A DNA stretch of 64,000 nt from Algibacter pacificus (GTDB lineage: Bacteria; Bacteroidota; Bacteroidia; Flavobacteriales; Flavobacteriaceae), in contig NZ_VOGY01000002.1 of assembly GCF_008033385.1 (NCBI RefSeq), positions 62,001-126,000 on the forward strand. Reading direction: 5' to 3'. The position numbers and the translations under genes are program-made. A model generated the notes under the pieces. The model had not been told where the DNA came from, searched no databases, and worked only from the letters and a program-made list of their open reading frames with translations. Shown one piece after another: positions 37,659 through 46,544 of this stretch. Within the stretch, counting starts at the first letter, position 1; the number at the start of each line of letters is the position of its first letter.

Positions 37659-39071
37659 ATGAAAATTAATAATTCAATACTATGGATGCTTTCATTGAGT
37701 CTCCTGTTGTGTTTTTCCTGTGAGGATTTATTAGAAGAGAACCCAGAAAGTTTTATTGGAGCAGATCAGTTTTTTAAAACTGAAGAAGACGCTTTATCTG
37801 CAGTTTATGCCATGTATTCAGATTTAACCGATGACCATAGTCGTAATATGTATATCCTTAATTCATATACTACAGATGAAGGAACAGGATCTCCTGGAAG
37901 TATAAATGCTTTAGAACAATATACTTTTGATAGCACCCAAGGAACCGTAGCCGATTTTTGGAAAGATCATTACAAATTAATTAGTAATGCTAATGTAATT
38001 CTTGAAGAAATTGGAAGTATTGATATGGACGACACCTTAAAAAATAGTTTTTTAGGTGAAGCGCGATTTATGCGAGCATTAGCCTATTTCCGTTTAGTTC
38101 AATTTTTTGGAGATATACCTTTGGTGTTATCTGCCACAAAATCTATTGAAGGTATTAATGTCGAGCGATCTTCAGCAAGTAGCATATATGATCAAATTAT
38201 AGTAGACTTGAGTTTTGCAGAGCAGAATCTATTATCTCAAGATAAAACAGAAATTGGTAGACCTTCTAATATTGCGGCAACTGGTTTATTGGCTAAAGTT
38301 TATCTTACCATGGAAAATTGGGAGTTATCTGCTAAAAAATCTAAAGAAGTTATCGATTCAGGACTATTTGGACTAATGGATAATTTTTCCGAAGTATTTA
38401 AGCCAGAAACACAGGTTAATAAAGAGAACATCTTTGTTCTTAATTTTAAGTCTGGTTTGCCAGGCGATCAGCAGTTTGAATTAAAATACTATTTACCAAG
38501 AGATTTACCAGGAGCTAGAGGTTTAAGTCGTTATCATCCTACAGAACATATTTATAATAGTTTTGATGACCAGGATTCTAGAAAAGACTGGACATTTTTT
38601 ACGTCTTATACGTATCAAGGGGAAACCTACACTTTTACTCCGCACTGGCATAAATTTATGGATTATGCGACTTTAAGTAATACCGATGATAATGATACAG
38701 ATGTACCCTTATTACGTTATGCCGACATATTGTTAATTTATGCAGAAGCTTTAAACGAAAGTAATGGTCCCGTAGATCAGGCTTATGAAGCTGTAAATTT
38801 AGTTAGGCGTCGTGCATACCAGGTTACAGATGCTTCTTATGATTTGAAAGGACTTTCTAAAGAAAGTTTTAGAGCCGCTGTTTGGAAGGAAAGAAAATTA
38901 GAGTTTGCTGGCGAATGGCATCGGTGGTTCGATTTAAAACGCACTAACCGATTACTTTCTATAAAATCTGAAATGTTAGGTAGAACGGTACCAGAACGGT
39001 ACCAGTTTTTACCAATTCCTCAACGAGAAAGAGATGCAAATCCTAATTTAGGTCAGAATTTAGATTATTAA
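37659..39071 (+). CDS. SusD/RagB-family lipoprotein
   Basis: 470-aa lipoprotein partner of the preceding SusC. The signal MKINNSILWMLSLSLLLCFSCEDLLEENPESF gives a lipid-attached Cys at about 21. SusD signatures are GEARFMRALAYFRLVQFFGDIPLV (SusD helices) and the C-terminal AVWKERKLEFAGEWHRWFDLKRTNRL ... FLPIPQRERDANPNLGQN, which marks the classic SusD_RagB family. It lies 56 nt behind susC. A strong hairpin follows its stop and separates it from the phosphatase. Confidence 0.96.
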   Translation: MKINNSILWMLSLSLLLCFSCEDLLEENPESFIGADQFFKTEEDALSAVYAMYSDLTDDHSRNMYILNSYTTDEGTGSPGSINALEQYTFDSTQGTVADFWKDHYKLISNANVILEEIGSIDMDDTLKNSFLGEARFMRALAYFRLVQFFGDIPLVLSATKSIEGINVERSSASSIYDQIIVDLSFAEQNLLSQDKTEIGRPSNIAATGLLAKVYLTMENWELSAKKSKEVIDSGLFGLMDNFSEVFKPETQVNKENIFVLNFKSGLPGDQQFELKYYLPRDLPGARGLSRYHPTEHIYNSFDDQDSRKDWTFFTSYTYQGETYTFTPHWHKFMDYATLSNTDDNDTDVPLLRYADILLIYAEALNESNGPVDQAYEAVNLVRRRAYQVTDASYDLKGLSKESFRAAVWKERKLEFAGEWHRWFDLKRTNRLLSIKSEMLGRTVPERYQFLPIPQRERDANPNLGQNLDY

Positions 39072-39087
39072 AGAGAGGGAGACTATA

Positions 39088-39131
39088 TCAATGGTTTACA
39101 AAATTTCGGTTTTGTAAACCATTGATGTTTT
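39088..39131 (+). terminator. Strong hairpin after susD
   Basis: Perfect 16-bp stem (39088-39103 with 39110-39125) and a 6-nt loop, followed by TGTTTTTAATT. It lies between susD and the phosphatase gene, which starts 19 nt further on, so part of the transcription may stop here and the phosphatase may be expressed at a lower level. Confidence 0.8.
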
Positions 39132-39149
39132 TAATTAAAAAAAAGCAAA

Positions 39150-40694
39150 ATGAAACATTTAAATAAGATCTATTTTTTTTTAATAATATCTTTTTTGTTC
39201 ACTAAAGCGTTTTCACAAACGCCTAAAGTGTATAAAAATCCAATTTATGACGACAATTGGTCTAAACCAACCGTGCACCCAAGTCATATAATGTTAAATC
39301 TAGGAGAGAATCCTGCAAATACTATGAGTGTAACTTGGCGAACCGATGGTTCGGTCAAAAATGCATACGCAGAAATAGCAAAAGCTACGGCGGCTCCTAA
39401 ATTTTGGAGAACCTCTACTAGGTATCATGCTTTAACAGAAGCGCTAGATGCCAGTAAAATAGAACTCATTAATTATAAAATAAATTATCATTCGGTTACT
39501 TTTAAAAATTTAGATCCTGATACAACCTATGGTTATAGGGTAGGTGATGGGGCGCATTGGAGTGAATGGATTCAATTCAAAACAGCAAAAACCTCAGCTG
39601 GTAAGTTTACTTTTTTGTATATGGGTGATGTGCAAAATAATATTCTTGAATTATGGTCTAGAGTTGTTCGAGAAGGCTTTAAAAAAGCACCTAACGCAAG
39701 GTTTATAGTCTATGCTGGTGATATGGTAGAAACTGGTCAGAACGACAAGCAATGGCACGAATGGTTTAAAGCGGGAGACTGGATACATAGTATGGTACCT
39801 GCTTTTCCTGTACCTGGTAATCATGAGTATAAAACAGATAAAAAGAAGGAGAGAAAATTAGCCATACAGTGGAAACATCAATTTACTTTACCAGAAAACG
39901 GACCTGATGGTGTTAAAGAAAGTGCCTATTATTCCGATTATCAAAATGTTCGTATTATCGGGCTTAATTCTATGGAAAAGCAGAAAGAACAGGCCATTTG
40001 GTTAGAAGAGGTTTTAAAATATAACCCTAATAAATGGACGGTTATTACATTTCATTATCCCATATATTCCTCTTCTGCCGGTAGAGATAATAAAAGGTGG
40101 AGAGACTTACTAAAGCCAATTTTTGATAAGTATAAAGTGGATTTGGTTTTACAGGGGCATGATCATACATATGCACGAGGTGGTGAAAATAATATGACTA
40201 CTGGGGTGTCTAAAACAGATAAAAAAACGGGTACCGTTTATGTGGTATCAGTAAGTGGAGGCAAAATGTATAACCATAAACCCAATTGGGATAATTATGA
40301 GGCTAACCGGAGTAGATTGGGAGAAAACACTCAATTATTTCAAACCATAACTGTTGATGGTGATAAACTTGCTTTTGAGTCATATACCCCACTTGGTGAA
40401 CTCTATGATGCCTTTGTTCTTGTAAAAAATGATGATGGCCCTAACAGTATTATCGATATGAGTGATCGTGCTGTTCAAGAAAGGTACCATAGCAATACCA
40501 TTTCATATTATGATAAGTTACCACGAGATATTGAACATGAGATTTTAAAACAAAATCCAGGATTTTTAATCGATCAAGTACGGTTATATGAGAATAAAGA
40601 AAAAGCTGTTTTGTATAATGTAAGATTAAGAAAAAAAGAGGAGGTTATAAATCTTGTATTGGATAAAACAGGAAACGTGTTGGAAAAAAAGTAA
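39150..40694 (+). CDS. Purple-acid-phosphatase-like metallophosphoesterase, secreted
   Basis: 514-aa secreted phosphoesterase. The signal peptide is MKHLNKIYFFLIISFLFTKAFSQ. An N-terminal fibronectin-like domain (SHIMLNLGENPANTMSVTWRTDG ... YGYRVGDG) is typical of purple acid phosphatases. Calcineurin-like metal motifs follow: FLYMGDVQN, YAGDMVETG, PVPGNHEY, FHYPIYSS and LQGHDHTYARGG. It would release phosphate from organic esters outside the cytoplasm. Adjacent to an ECF/FecR/SusCD set, it suggests the importer takes up a phosphate-bearing compound or its product. The C-terminal ~80 residues are outside the known domain. Confidence 0.92.
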   Translation: MKHLNKIYFFLIISFLFTKAFSQTPKVYKNPIYDDNWSKPTVHPSHIMLNLGENPANTMSVTWRTDGSVKNAYAEIAKATAAPKFWRTSTRYHALTEALDASKIELINYKINYHSVTFKNLDPDTTYGYRVGDGAHWSEWIQFKTAKTSAGKFTFLYMGDVQNNILELWSRVVREGFKKAPNARFIVYAGDMVETGQNDKQWHEWFKAGDWIHSMVPAFPVPGNHEYKTDKKKERKLAIQWKHQFTLPENGPDGVKESAYYSDYQNVRIIGLNSMEKQKEQAIWLEEVLKYNPNKWTVITFHYPIYSSSAGRDNKRWRDLLKPIFDKYKVDLVLQGHDHTYARGGENNMTTGVSKTDKKTGTVYVVSVSGGKMYNHKPNWDNYEANRSRLGENTQLFQTITVDGDKLAFESYTPLGELYDAFVLVKNDDGPNSIIDMSDRAVQERYHSNTISYYDKLPRDIEHEILKQNPGFLIDQVRLYENKEKAVLYNVRLRKKEEVINLVLDKTGNVLEKK

Positions 40695-40742
40695 TGTATC
40701 ACTTTATAAAAGTAATGCACTAAAATACCTTACTATACATTG

Positions 40743-40784
40743 AATACGGCGGTCTATGTAGCTTTAGATCGTCGTATTTTTTTT
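40743..40784 (+). terminator. Intrinsic terminator after phosphatase gene
   Basis: A 14-bp stem (40743-40756 with 40765-40778), two of its pairs G-T, is followed by an eight-T run. It ends the sigma/FecR/SusCD/phosphatase region. Confidence 0.88.
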
Positions 40785-41137
40785 GTTTTTTTTATAACTA
40801 TTACAAATTAATATTTTGCCATCCTGCTAGCCTCTTACTTAAAATAAAGCAACATTATACTTAGAGTCTAAATTATTAATTTTTAATGAACAATGGATAC
40901 GCCGTTTTTTTATGTAAAATTTTAGTCCACAAAGTTGGCTTAGAAATAAAAAAAGTAAAATCCAAATAGCAACTCTTTGATAATTTGTTATAAAATTTTT
41001 CTCTTGGAACTCCTTCGCTTAAAAGGAAATTATTGAACAACTTTTTTTGTTATATTTTATTCCTTTACATTATTAAACCGCCGAATTTTCTGTATATTTA
41101 TATTATGTGGTGGGCAATAAGTAAAAGGTATTAAAAT

Positions 41138-41184
41138 AATAAAATTATAACCTTTATGAAACCCATAAAGGTTATAATTTTATT
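41138..41184. terminator. Perfect 21-bp inverted repeat
   Basis: Arms 41138-41158 and 41164-41184 are exact reverse complements with a 5-nt loop. The outer ends are A/T rich, so it can act as a terminator in either direction. It stands alone between the phosphatase terminator and the defence island, with no gene ending directly before it. The rest of 40785-41293 shows only weak short frames. Confidence 0.65.
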
Positions 41185-41293
41185 GTAGCTAAGTTTTCAG
41201 CTGTTCAATGTTTTAATGCATTTTCAGTTTAAAAAAATATGGGAATTAATACTGCTGTAAGTGCTAGAATAAGGATGATAGAGTTAAAAAATT

Positions 41294-41431
41294 ATGACTC
41301 AATATATACGTGAAAAAACACGTAATCGCTCTGCTATTGTTATTTTGTTTTTAGGAACAGCACAGCGTTTAAAAAAAGAAGCCTATTTATATGCCAAAAA
41401 GAAAACAAGTAGAATATGCTACCAACATTAA
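41294..41431 (+). CDS. Possible small ORF, unknown
   Basis: A 45-codon frame (MTQYIREKTRNRSAIVILFLGTAQRLKKEAYLYAKKK...) ends 7 nt before the PH-domain gene. It is rich in Lys/Arg with one short hydrophobic patch. It resembles nothing I know and may be chance or a leader peptide. Confidence 0.22.
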   Translation: MTQYIREKTRNRSAIVILFLGTAQRLKKEAYLYAKKKTSRICYQH

Positions 41432-41438
41432 ATAAACT

Positions 41439-41816
41439 ATGGGATTATTAAATAAAATATTAGGAAACGCTAGTGAGGTTTCCGTAGAAAAACTAACCGA
41501 GAAATACGGTCGATTGTTAACAAGTACGGAGCAAGTTGAACTCGGTTTTAAACTGTTTAGAGATGTGTTTATGTTTACCAATAAACGTTTAATTTTAATA
41601 GACGTGCAAGGAATAACAGGAAGTAAAGTAGAGTACAAGTCCATGCCCTATAAAAGCATTTCAAGGTTTTCTTTAGAAACCTCTGGAACTTTCGACTTAG
41701 ATGCTGAACTTAAAATTTGGATCTCTAGTGAAAACGTACCTTCCGTTAGTAAAAAGTTTAATAAAAGTATTAATGTGTACGAAGTGCAGAAATATTTGGC
41801 TGAAAAAGTGATGTAG
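41439..41816 (+). CDS. Bacterial PH-domain protein
   Basis: 125-aa protein resembling the bacterial pleckstrin-homology (bPH/YvbH-like) family: DVFMFTNKRLILIDVQGITGSKVEYKSMPYKSISRFSLETSG is the characteristic two-strand turn and KSMPYKSI motif. It has no transmembrane helix or signal peptide. Role unknown in general. It lies 62 nt upstream of hsdM on the same strand, so it may be the first gene of the restriction island or merely a neighbour. Confidence 0.85.
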   Translation: MGLLNKILGNASEVSVEKLTEKYGRLLTSTEQVELGFKLFRDVFMFTNKRLILIDVQGITGSKVEYKSMPYKSISRFSLETSGTFDLDAELKIWISSENVPSVSKKFNKSINVYEVQKYLAEKVM

Positions 41817-41878
41817 CCATTTATTGTAATAAACAGATTTTAAACCTACATTTAAAGTTCTAAAATAACATTTATTTA

Positions 41879-43447
41879 ATGGCTAAAAAAGCAACCACAA
41901 AAAAAACAAAATCTATAGAAGAAACCCTTTGGGATTCGGCAAATAAACTGCGCGGAACCGTAGAATCTTCAGAATACAAACACGTCGTTTTAGGCTTAAT
42001 ATTCTTAAAATTTGCTAGTGATAAATTCCAGAAACGTCGTCAAGAACTCATAGACGATGGCAAAGAAAAGTTTATCGACATGGTAGAATTCTACGCGCAA
42101 AACAACGTGTTCTATTTAACCGAAGAATCCCGTTGGAGCTACATCATCGCCAATGCCAAACAAGACGATATTGCACTAAAAATAGATACGGCTTTATACA
42201 CCGTAGAAAAAAACAACCCATCGCTTAAAGGTGCTTTACCAGACAACTACTTTTCACGCCTAAATATGGACGTGAGTAAACTAGCCGCTTTACTAGACAC
42301 CATAAACAACATAGACACGCTAAAAGACCAACAACAAGATATTGTTGGTAGAGTGTACGAGTACTTTTTAAGCAAGTTTGCGATTGCAGAAGGTAAAGGA
42401 AAAGGCGAATTCTACACCCCAAAAAGTATCGTCAACCTTATTGCAGAGTTAATAGAACCTTACAAAGGTAAAATTTACGATCCTGCTTGTGGTTCTGGTG
42501 GTATGTTTGTGCAGTCTATGAAATTTATAGACAGCCACAATGGTAACAAAAAAGACGTGTCTATTTATGGGCAAGAATACACAGCAACTACGTATAAGTT
42601 AGCAAAAATGAATCTTGCCATACGTGGTATATCTGCTAATTTAGGCGATGTGCCAGCAGATACCTTTGGTAAAGACCAACACCCAGATTTAAAGGCAGAT
42701 TACATTATGGCAAACCCACCATTTAACCAAAAGGATTGGAGAGCCACAGACGAGTTATTAGACGACCCACGTTGGCGAGGTTACGAGGTACCACAAACAG
42801 GAAACGCCAATTATGGTTGGATACTTAATATGGTCTCTAAACTCTCAGACAACGGAGTTGCAGGTTTTATACTAGCCAATGGCGCATTATCTGGTGGAGG
42901 AACTGAATATGAGATACGTAAAAAACTCATTGAAAATAAATTAGTAGAAGCTATTTTGGTATTGCCTCAAAATATGTTTTATACAACTAATATTTCTGTA
43001 ACCATTTGGATTTTAAATAATAATAAAAAAGAGAGACAGGTTAACATTAATAATATTGAAAAGAAATATAGAAACAGAGAAGATGAAATTTTGTTTTTTG
43101 ATTTGAGAGAAACAGGAGTTCCATTTGAAAAGAAATTTATTCAATTTAGTGCTGATAATATTCAAAATATTGCTGAAACGTTGCACACTTGGCAACAAGA
43201 CTCAGGAACTTACAAAAACATTCCAGAATTCTGCTATGCTGCCACACTTGAAGAAGTACGTAAAAAAGACTACTCTTTAGTACCAAGTAAATATATAGAG
43301 TTTGTAAACAGAGACGAAAACATCAATTTTGAGGAGAAGATGAAAACCTTACAAACCGAATTTGCAGCACTTCTAAAAGAAGAAGCACAGTCTAAAACCG
43401 AATTACTAAACGTGTTTAAAAACTTAGGCTATGAAATCGAATTATAG
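41879..43447 (+). CDS. hsdM: Type I restriction-modification methyltransferase subunit HsdM
   Basis: 522-aa N6-adenine methyltransferase. The HsdM N-terminal helical domain (EETLWDSANKLRGTVESSEYKHVVLGLIFLKFASDKF, about 15-50) is followed by the Rossmann domain with the SAM motif KIYDPACGSGGMFVQS and the catalytic YIMANPPFNQKDW (N6-A NPPF motif). A C-terminal coiled-coil-like tail (EEKMKTLQTEFAALLKEEAQ) contacts HsdS. The catalytic residues look intact. Its end overlaps the hsdS start by 17 nt, so the subunits are translationally coupled. Confidence 0.97.
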   Translation: MAKKATTKKTKSIEETLWDSANKLRGTVESSEYKHVVLGLIFLKFASDKFQKRRQELIDDGKEKFIDMVEFYAQNNVFYLTEESRWSYIIANAKQDDIALKIDTALYTVEKNNPSLKGALPDNYFSRLNMDVSKLAALLDTINNIDTLKDQQQDIVGRVYEYFLSKFAIAEGKGKGEFYTPKSIVNLIAELIEPYKGKIYDPACGSGGMFVQSMKFIDSHNGNKKDVSIYGQEYTATTYKLAKMNLAIRGISANLGDVPADTFGKDQHPDLKADYIMANPPFNQKDWRATDELLDDPRWRGYEVPQTGNANYGWILNMVSKLSDNGVAGFILANGALSGGGTEYEIRKKLIENKLVEAILVLPQNMFYTTNISVTIWILNNNKKERQVNINNIEKKYRNREDEILFFDLRETGVPFEKKFIQFSADNIQNIAETLHTWQQDSGTYKNIPEFCYAATLEEVRKKDYSLVPSKYIEFVNRDENINFEEKMKTLQTEFAALLKEEAQSKTELLNVFKNLGYEIEL

Positions 43448-44729
43448 AAAAATAGGCGATTTCATACAGTTAGTTGATGAACGAAATAAAGAGTTAAAAG
43501 TTACAAAGCTTTTAGGTTTAAGTATTTCTAAACAGTTTATTCCTTCTGTAGCAAATACAATAGGAACGAATATGAAGAACTACAAAATTATTCGTAAAAA
43601 TCAATTTGCGTGCAGCACAATGCAAGTGCGTAGAGATAAAAAAATGCCAGTTGCTTTATTACAAGATTTTGACGAAGCAATTATTTCACAAGCCTATCCT
43701 GTTTTTGAGGTTGTGGATGAAACCATTCTGAATCCAGAGTATTTAATGATGTGGTTTTCACGTTCAGAATTTGATAGACACGCTTGTTTTTTAGCTGTTG
43801 GTGGAGTAAGAGGTAGTTTAGAATGGGAAGACTTTTTAGAAATGCCTATTCCTGTGCCATCCATAGAAAAACAACGCGAAATAGTTAAAGAATACAACAC
43901 CATTGTAAACCGTATTAAACTTAACGAAACGCTAAACCAAAAACTAGAAGACACTGCACAAGCCTTGTATAAACATTGGTTTGTAGATTTCGAGTTTCCA
44001 ATTACAAAGGAAAGTTGTCCTGAACTTGTTTCAGGATCACCTGAATTGGAAGGTAAACTTTATAAATCTTCTGGTGGTAAAATGGTTTATAATGAGGAGT
44101 TGGATGCTGAGATTCCTTTGGGTTGGGAAGCTAAACCTATTAATTATTTTAGCAAAATAGGTTCGAGTAAAAGAGTTTTTCAATCAGAATATAAAGAAAA
44201 AGGTATTCCATTCTATAGAGGCAAAGAAATTAGCATAAAAAAATCAGGGAAACCTATTGAAGATATTCTATATATAAGTGAAGAAAGATATTTAGAACTT
44301 AAAGAGAAATATGGTAAACCAATTAAAGGTGATATTTTGTTAACAGCGGTAGGAACAATTGGTTCTAGTTATTTAGTTGAAATAGAAGAGTTCTACTTTA
44401 AAGATGGAAATGTAATTTGGTTTAAGAATTTTAAAGAAGATTTTTATAACAATTTTATTTATGCATTTATGCAGAGCGAAAATTTTAATGAAGTTATTGA
44501 TAATATTACTATTGGTTCGACTCAAAGTGCGATAACAATGAATGCTCTAGGTAATCAAGTAATTATAAAGCCATCAGAAAAAGTTATTAAGGATTTTAGT
44601 GAGTTATATGGTAAAATTCATAAAAGCATTTCAATAAAAAATAAGTTGAATTTAGAACTATATTCATTAAAAGGGCTACTTCTTTCCAAAATGTCAAAAG
44701 TAGAAAGAGATTGCCAATTAGTGAAATAA
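43431..44729 (+). CDS. hsdS: Type I restriction specificity subunit HsdS
   Basis: 432-aa DNA-recognition subunit with two target-recognition domains: TRD1 about 1-155, the conserved central helix NRIKLNETLNQKLEDTAQALYKHWFVDFEFP (about 163-193), TRD2 from about GWEAKPINYFSKIG to 405, then a second helix IHKSISIKNKLNLELYSLKGLLLSKM. Between the central helix and TRD2 the peptide ITKESCPELVSGSPELEGK interrupts the usual linker; it is encoded by a palindromic repeat inserted in frame. The gene is otherwise complete. It would define a bipartite methylation motif shared by HsdM and HsdR. Confidence 0.95.
   Translation: MKSNYRKIGDFIQLVDERNKELKVTKLLGLSISKQFIPSVANTIGTNMKNYKIIRKNQFACSTMQVRRDKKMPVALLQDFDEAIISQAYPVFEVVDETILNPEYLMMWFSRSEFDRHACFLAVGGVRGSLEWEDFLEMPIPVPSIEKQREIVKEYNTIVNRIKLNETLNQKLEDTAQALYKHWFVDFEFPITKESCPELVSGSPELEGKLYKSSGGKMVYNEELDAEIPLGWEAKPINYFSKIGSSKRVFQSEYKEKGIPFYRGKEISIKKSGKPIEDILYISEERYLELKEKYGKPIKGDILLTAVGTIGSSYLVEIEEFYFKDGNVIWFKNFKEDFYNNFIYAFMQSENFNEVIDNITIGSTQSAITMNALGNQVIIKPSEKVIKDFSELYGKIHKSISIKNKLNLELYSLKGLLLSKMSKVERDCQLVK
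44018..44036. repeat. Dispersed palindromic repeat inserted in hsdS
   Basis: TCCTGAA-CTTGT-TTCAGGA is a short palindrome that recurs across Bacteroidota genomes (recalled knowledge). Here it is read in frame as SCPELVSGSPEL, adding about a dozen residues to the linker between the two halves of HsdS without breaking the frame. Confidence 0.75.
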
Positions 44730-44740
44730 TTGATAGCATC

Positions 44741-46525
44741 ATGAAAAAAAATAAATACATTGTTCCTAAAGGTTATAAAGGAATAAGTAATAATATAGTA
44801 CTTGAGTTTAATACTCAATTGGCGGTAATTACTGGATTGAATGGTTGTGGTAAATCAACAATGTTAAAATATCTCTATGAAAATTATCCTGATAGGAGTA
44901 AATGCTTTATTAAGACTCCGCAAACGTTAGATTTATACAATAACGAAAGAAGAAGAATTACTACTTATCGAGGTGGCGTAAAATATACAGATGACGTTTC
45001 TTTTGATAATGTTATGGAAGCTGTCGAGTCTGTAGGTTTAAGAAGAAGAGGACGAATAGAATTTCCTTTTTTAGATAAAACAGATTTCTATTCATCTTTA
45101 TTCGATAAAAATTCTATTGCTTATAAAGAAGGTTATAATTATTTAGAATCAATTGCAAAATTGTTATCAGATTATCAATTTGATGATTTAGACAATATAA
45201 AGCGAGAATTAGGTATTGTAACTGAAATAGAGGTTAACGAACATATTATATGGGAGTTAAATCAAAATAAAAGTGAAAACCAAAATAAGTATGGTATAAC
45301 TAGAGGGAGAACAGTATTTCAAAAGTATTTAGACTTTAAATTATCAGAAGAACTAAAACGAGAACTTGATGAGAAAAAGAAAAATGCACATGAGCATTTA
45401 AAACTTCATTTAAGAAAAAGATCAAAAATTAATAGTGAACATGCGCTTAAACAATATGTTTATGAATTGATAACTCGAGAGTTTCGTTCTATCGAGTCAA
45501 TAGTTCATAAAATGTCCAATAAAATTTATCAAGACTTTAAATCAAAAAGCTCAAGAATTAGAACTAAAAAATTATGGGAAAAGATAAATGAAGAGCTTAA
45601 TAAGTATAATACAAACGGTTATTTTAAGTATAAATTAGTAAGACCTCAAATTTATGATTCAAATTATGAAATAGCCTTTAAGCGTTTTGATAATACTTCT
45701 AACACGCATATATATTTTGATTCGCTCTCAAGTGGTGAAAAAATAATATTTGAACTAATATGCTACTACTTTGCAGCTAAAGAATCTAAGTTTGAAATGA
45801 TTATGCTTGATGAGTTTGATGCCAATCTTAATCCACAATTAGCAGAAAGATATATTAACGTAATTAAAGAACAATTTAAAAATATAAAAGTTGTATTAAC
45901 CACACATTCACCATCAACTGTTGTTGAGGTTGAACCTAATGAACTTTTTGAATTAACCGATTCTCGTGAATTAAAGTGTGCAAATAATGAAGATGGTAAA
46001 AAGAACATTCTACAACGTCTTGCACCTAAATTTGTTTACCATGGCGAATTTGGAATATTAGAAGATGTTTTTAATAAAAAGTATGAAAAAGTTATTTTTC
46101 TTGAAGGAAAAGGAGATGTTTTAAATTTTGAGAAATGGGTTAAAAATAAAAATTATAAATTCATCAACTCTCATGGTTCTGGTAACATGAATAATCTAAT
46201 TAGCGTTTTTAAAGCGATTCCTTTCTTTAGGTCTTTAGCAAAAGAAAAAAAAATAATTTTTCTTTATGATTTTGATAAAGAAGGTTTTGATAAGTTATCT
46301 GAAACATTGCCAAAATCATCAAATAGTCAAGATGTTTATAACTCAATAGGTGATAAAAAACCATATGTGAATAAGATTGTTCACGATTTAGAAATATATG
46401 TTTCTCACTTAATTCCTCCACCGAATCACTCTTGGGACATTAAAGATGAGTATCGCCATCAAGAATTAAAAAGAGAAGGAGAAAAAGGATTGAAAAGACA
46501 ACTTGAAAAATTAAATCAGATATAA
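44741..46525 (+). CDS. ABC-type ATPase with TOPRIM-like nuclease domain (OLD/PARIS-like defence protein)
   Basis: 594-aa protein. The ATPase has Walker A GLNGCGKST (32-40), signature SLSSGEKIIFEL, Walker B MIMLDEFDANLNP and H-loop LTTHSP, with a long helical insertion (about 115-300) between them. The C-terminal part has VIFLEGKGDVLNF (Glu455) and IIFLYDFDKEGFD (Asp510, Asp512), the acidic pattern of TOPRIM nucleases as in OLD proteins and DUF4435 (the AriB part of PARIS). I chose the ATG at 44741, 11 nt after hsdS; a TTG at 44711 would overlap hsdS. It is cotranscribed with the restriction genes, so it is most likely an anti-phage ATPase-nuclease. The exact family is uncertain. Confidence 0.75.
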   Translation: MKKNKYIVPKGYKGISNNIVLEFNTQLAVITGLNGCGKSTMLKYLYENYPDRSKCFIKTPQTLDLYNNERRRITTYRGGVKYTDDVSFDNVMEAVESVGLRRRGRIEFPFLDKTDFYSSLFDKNSIAYKEGYNYLESIAKLLSDYQFDDLDNIKRELGIVTEIEVNEHIIWELNQNKSENQNKYGITRGRTVFQKYLDFKLSEELKRELDEKKKNAHEHLKLHLRKRSKINSEHALKQYVYELITREFRSIESIVHKMSNKIYQDFKSKSSRIRTKKLWEKINEELNKYNTNGYFKYKLVRPQIYDSNYEIAFKRFDNTSNTHIYFDSLSSGEKIIFELICYYFAAKESKFEMIMLDEFDANLNPQLAERYINVIKEQFKNIKVVLTTHSPSTVVEVEPNELFELTDSRELKCANNEDGKKNILQRLAPKFVYHGEFGILEDVFNKKYEKVIFLEGKGDVLNFEKWVKNKNYKFINSHGSGNMNNLISVFKAIPFFRSLAKEKKIIFLYDFDKEGFDKLSETLPKSSNSQDVYNSIGDKKPYVNKIVHDLEIYVSHLIPPPNHSWDIKDEYRHQELKREGEKGLKRQLEKLNQI

Positions 46526-46544
46526 AAAAAACACGCTATAATCA

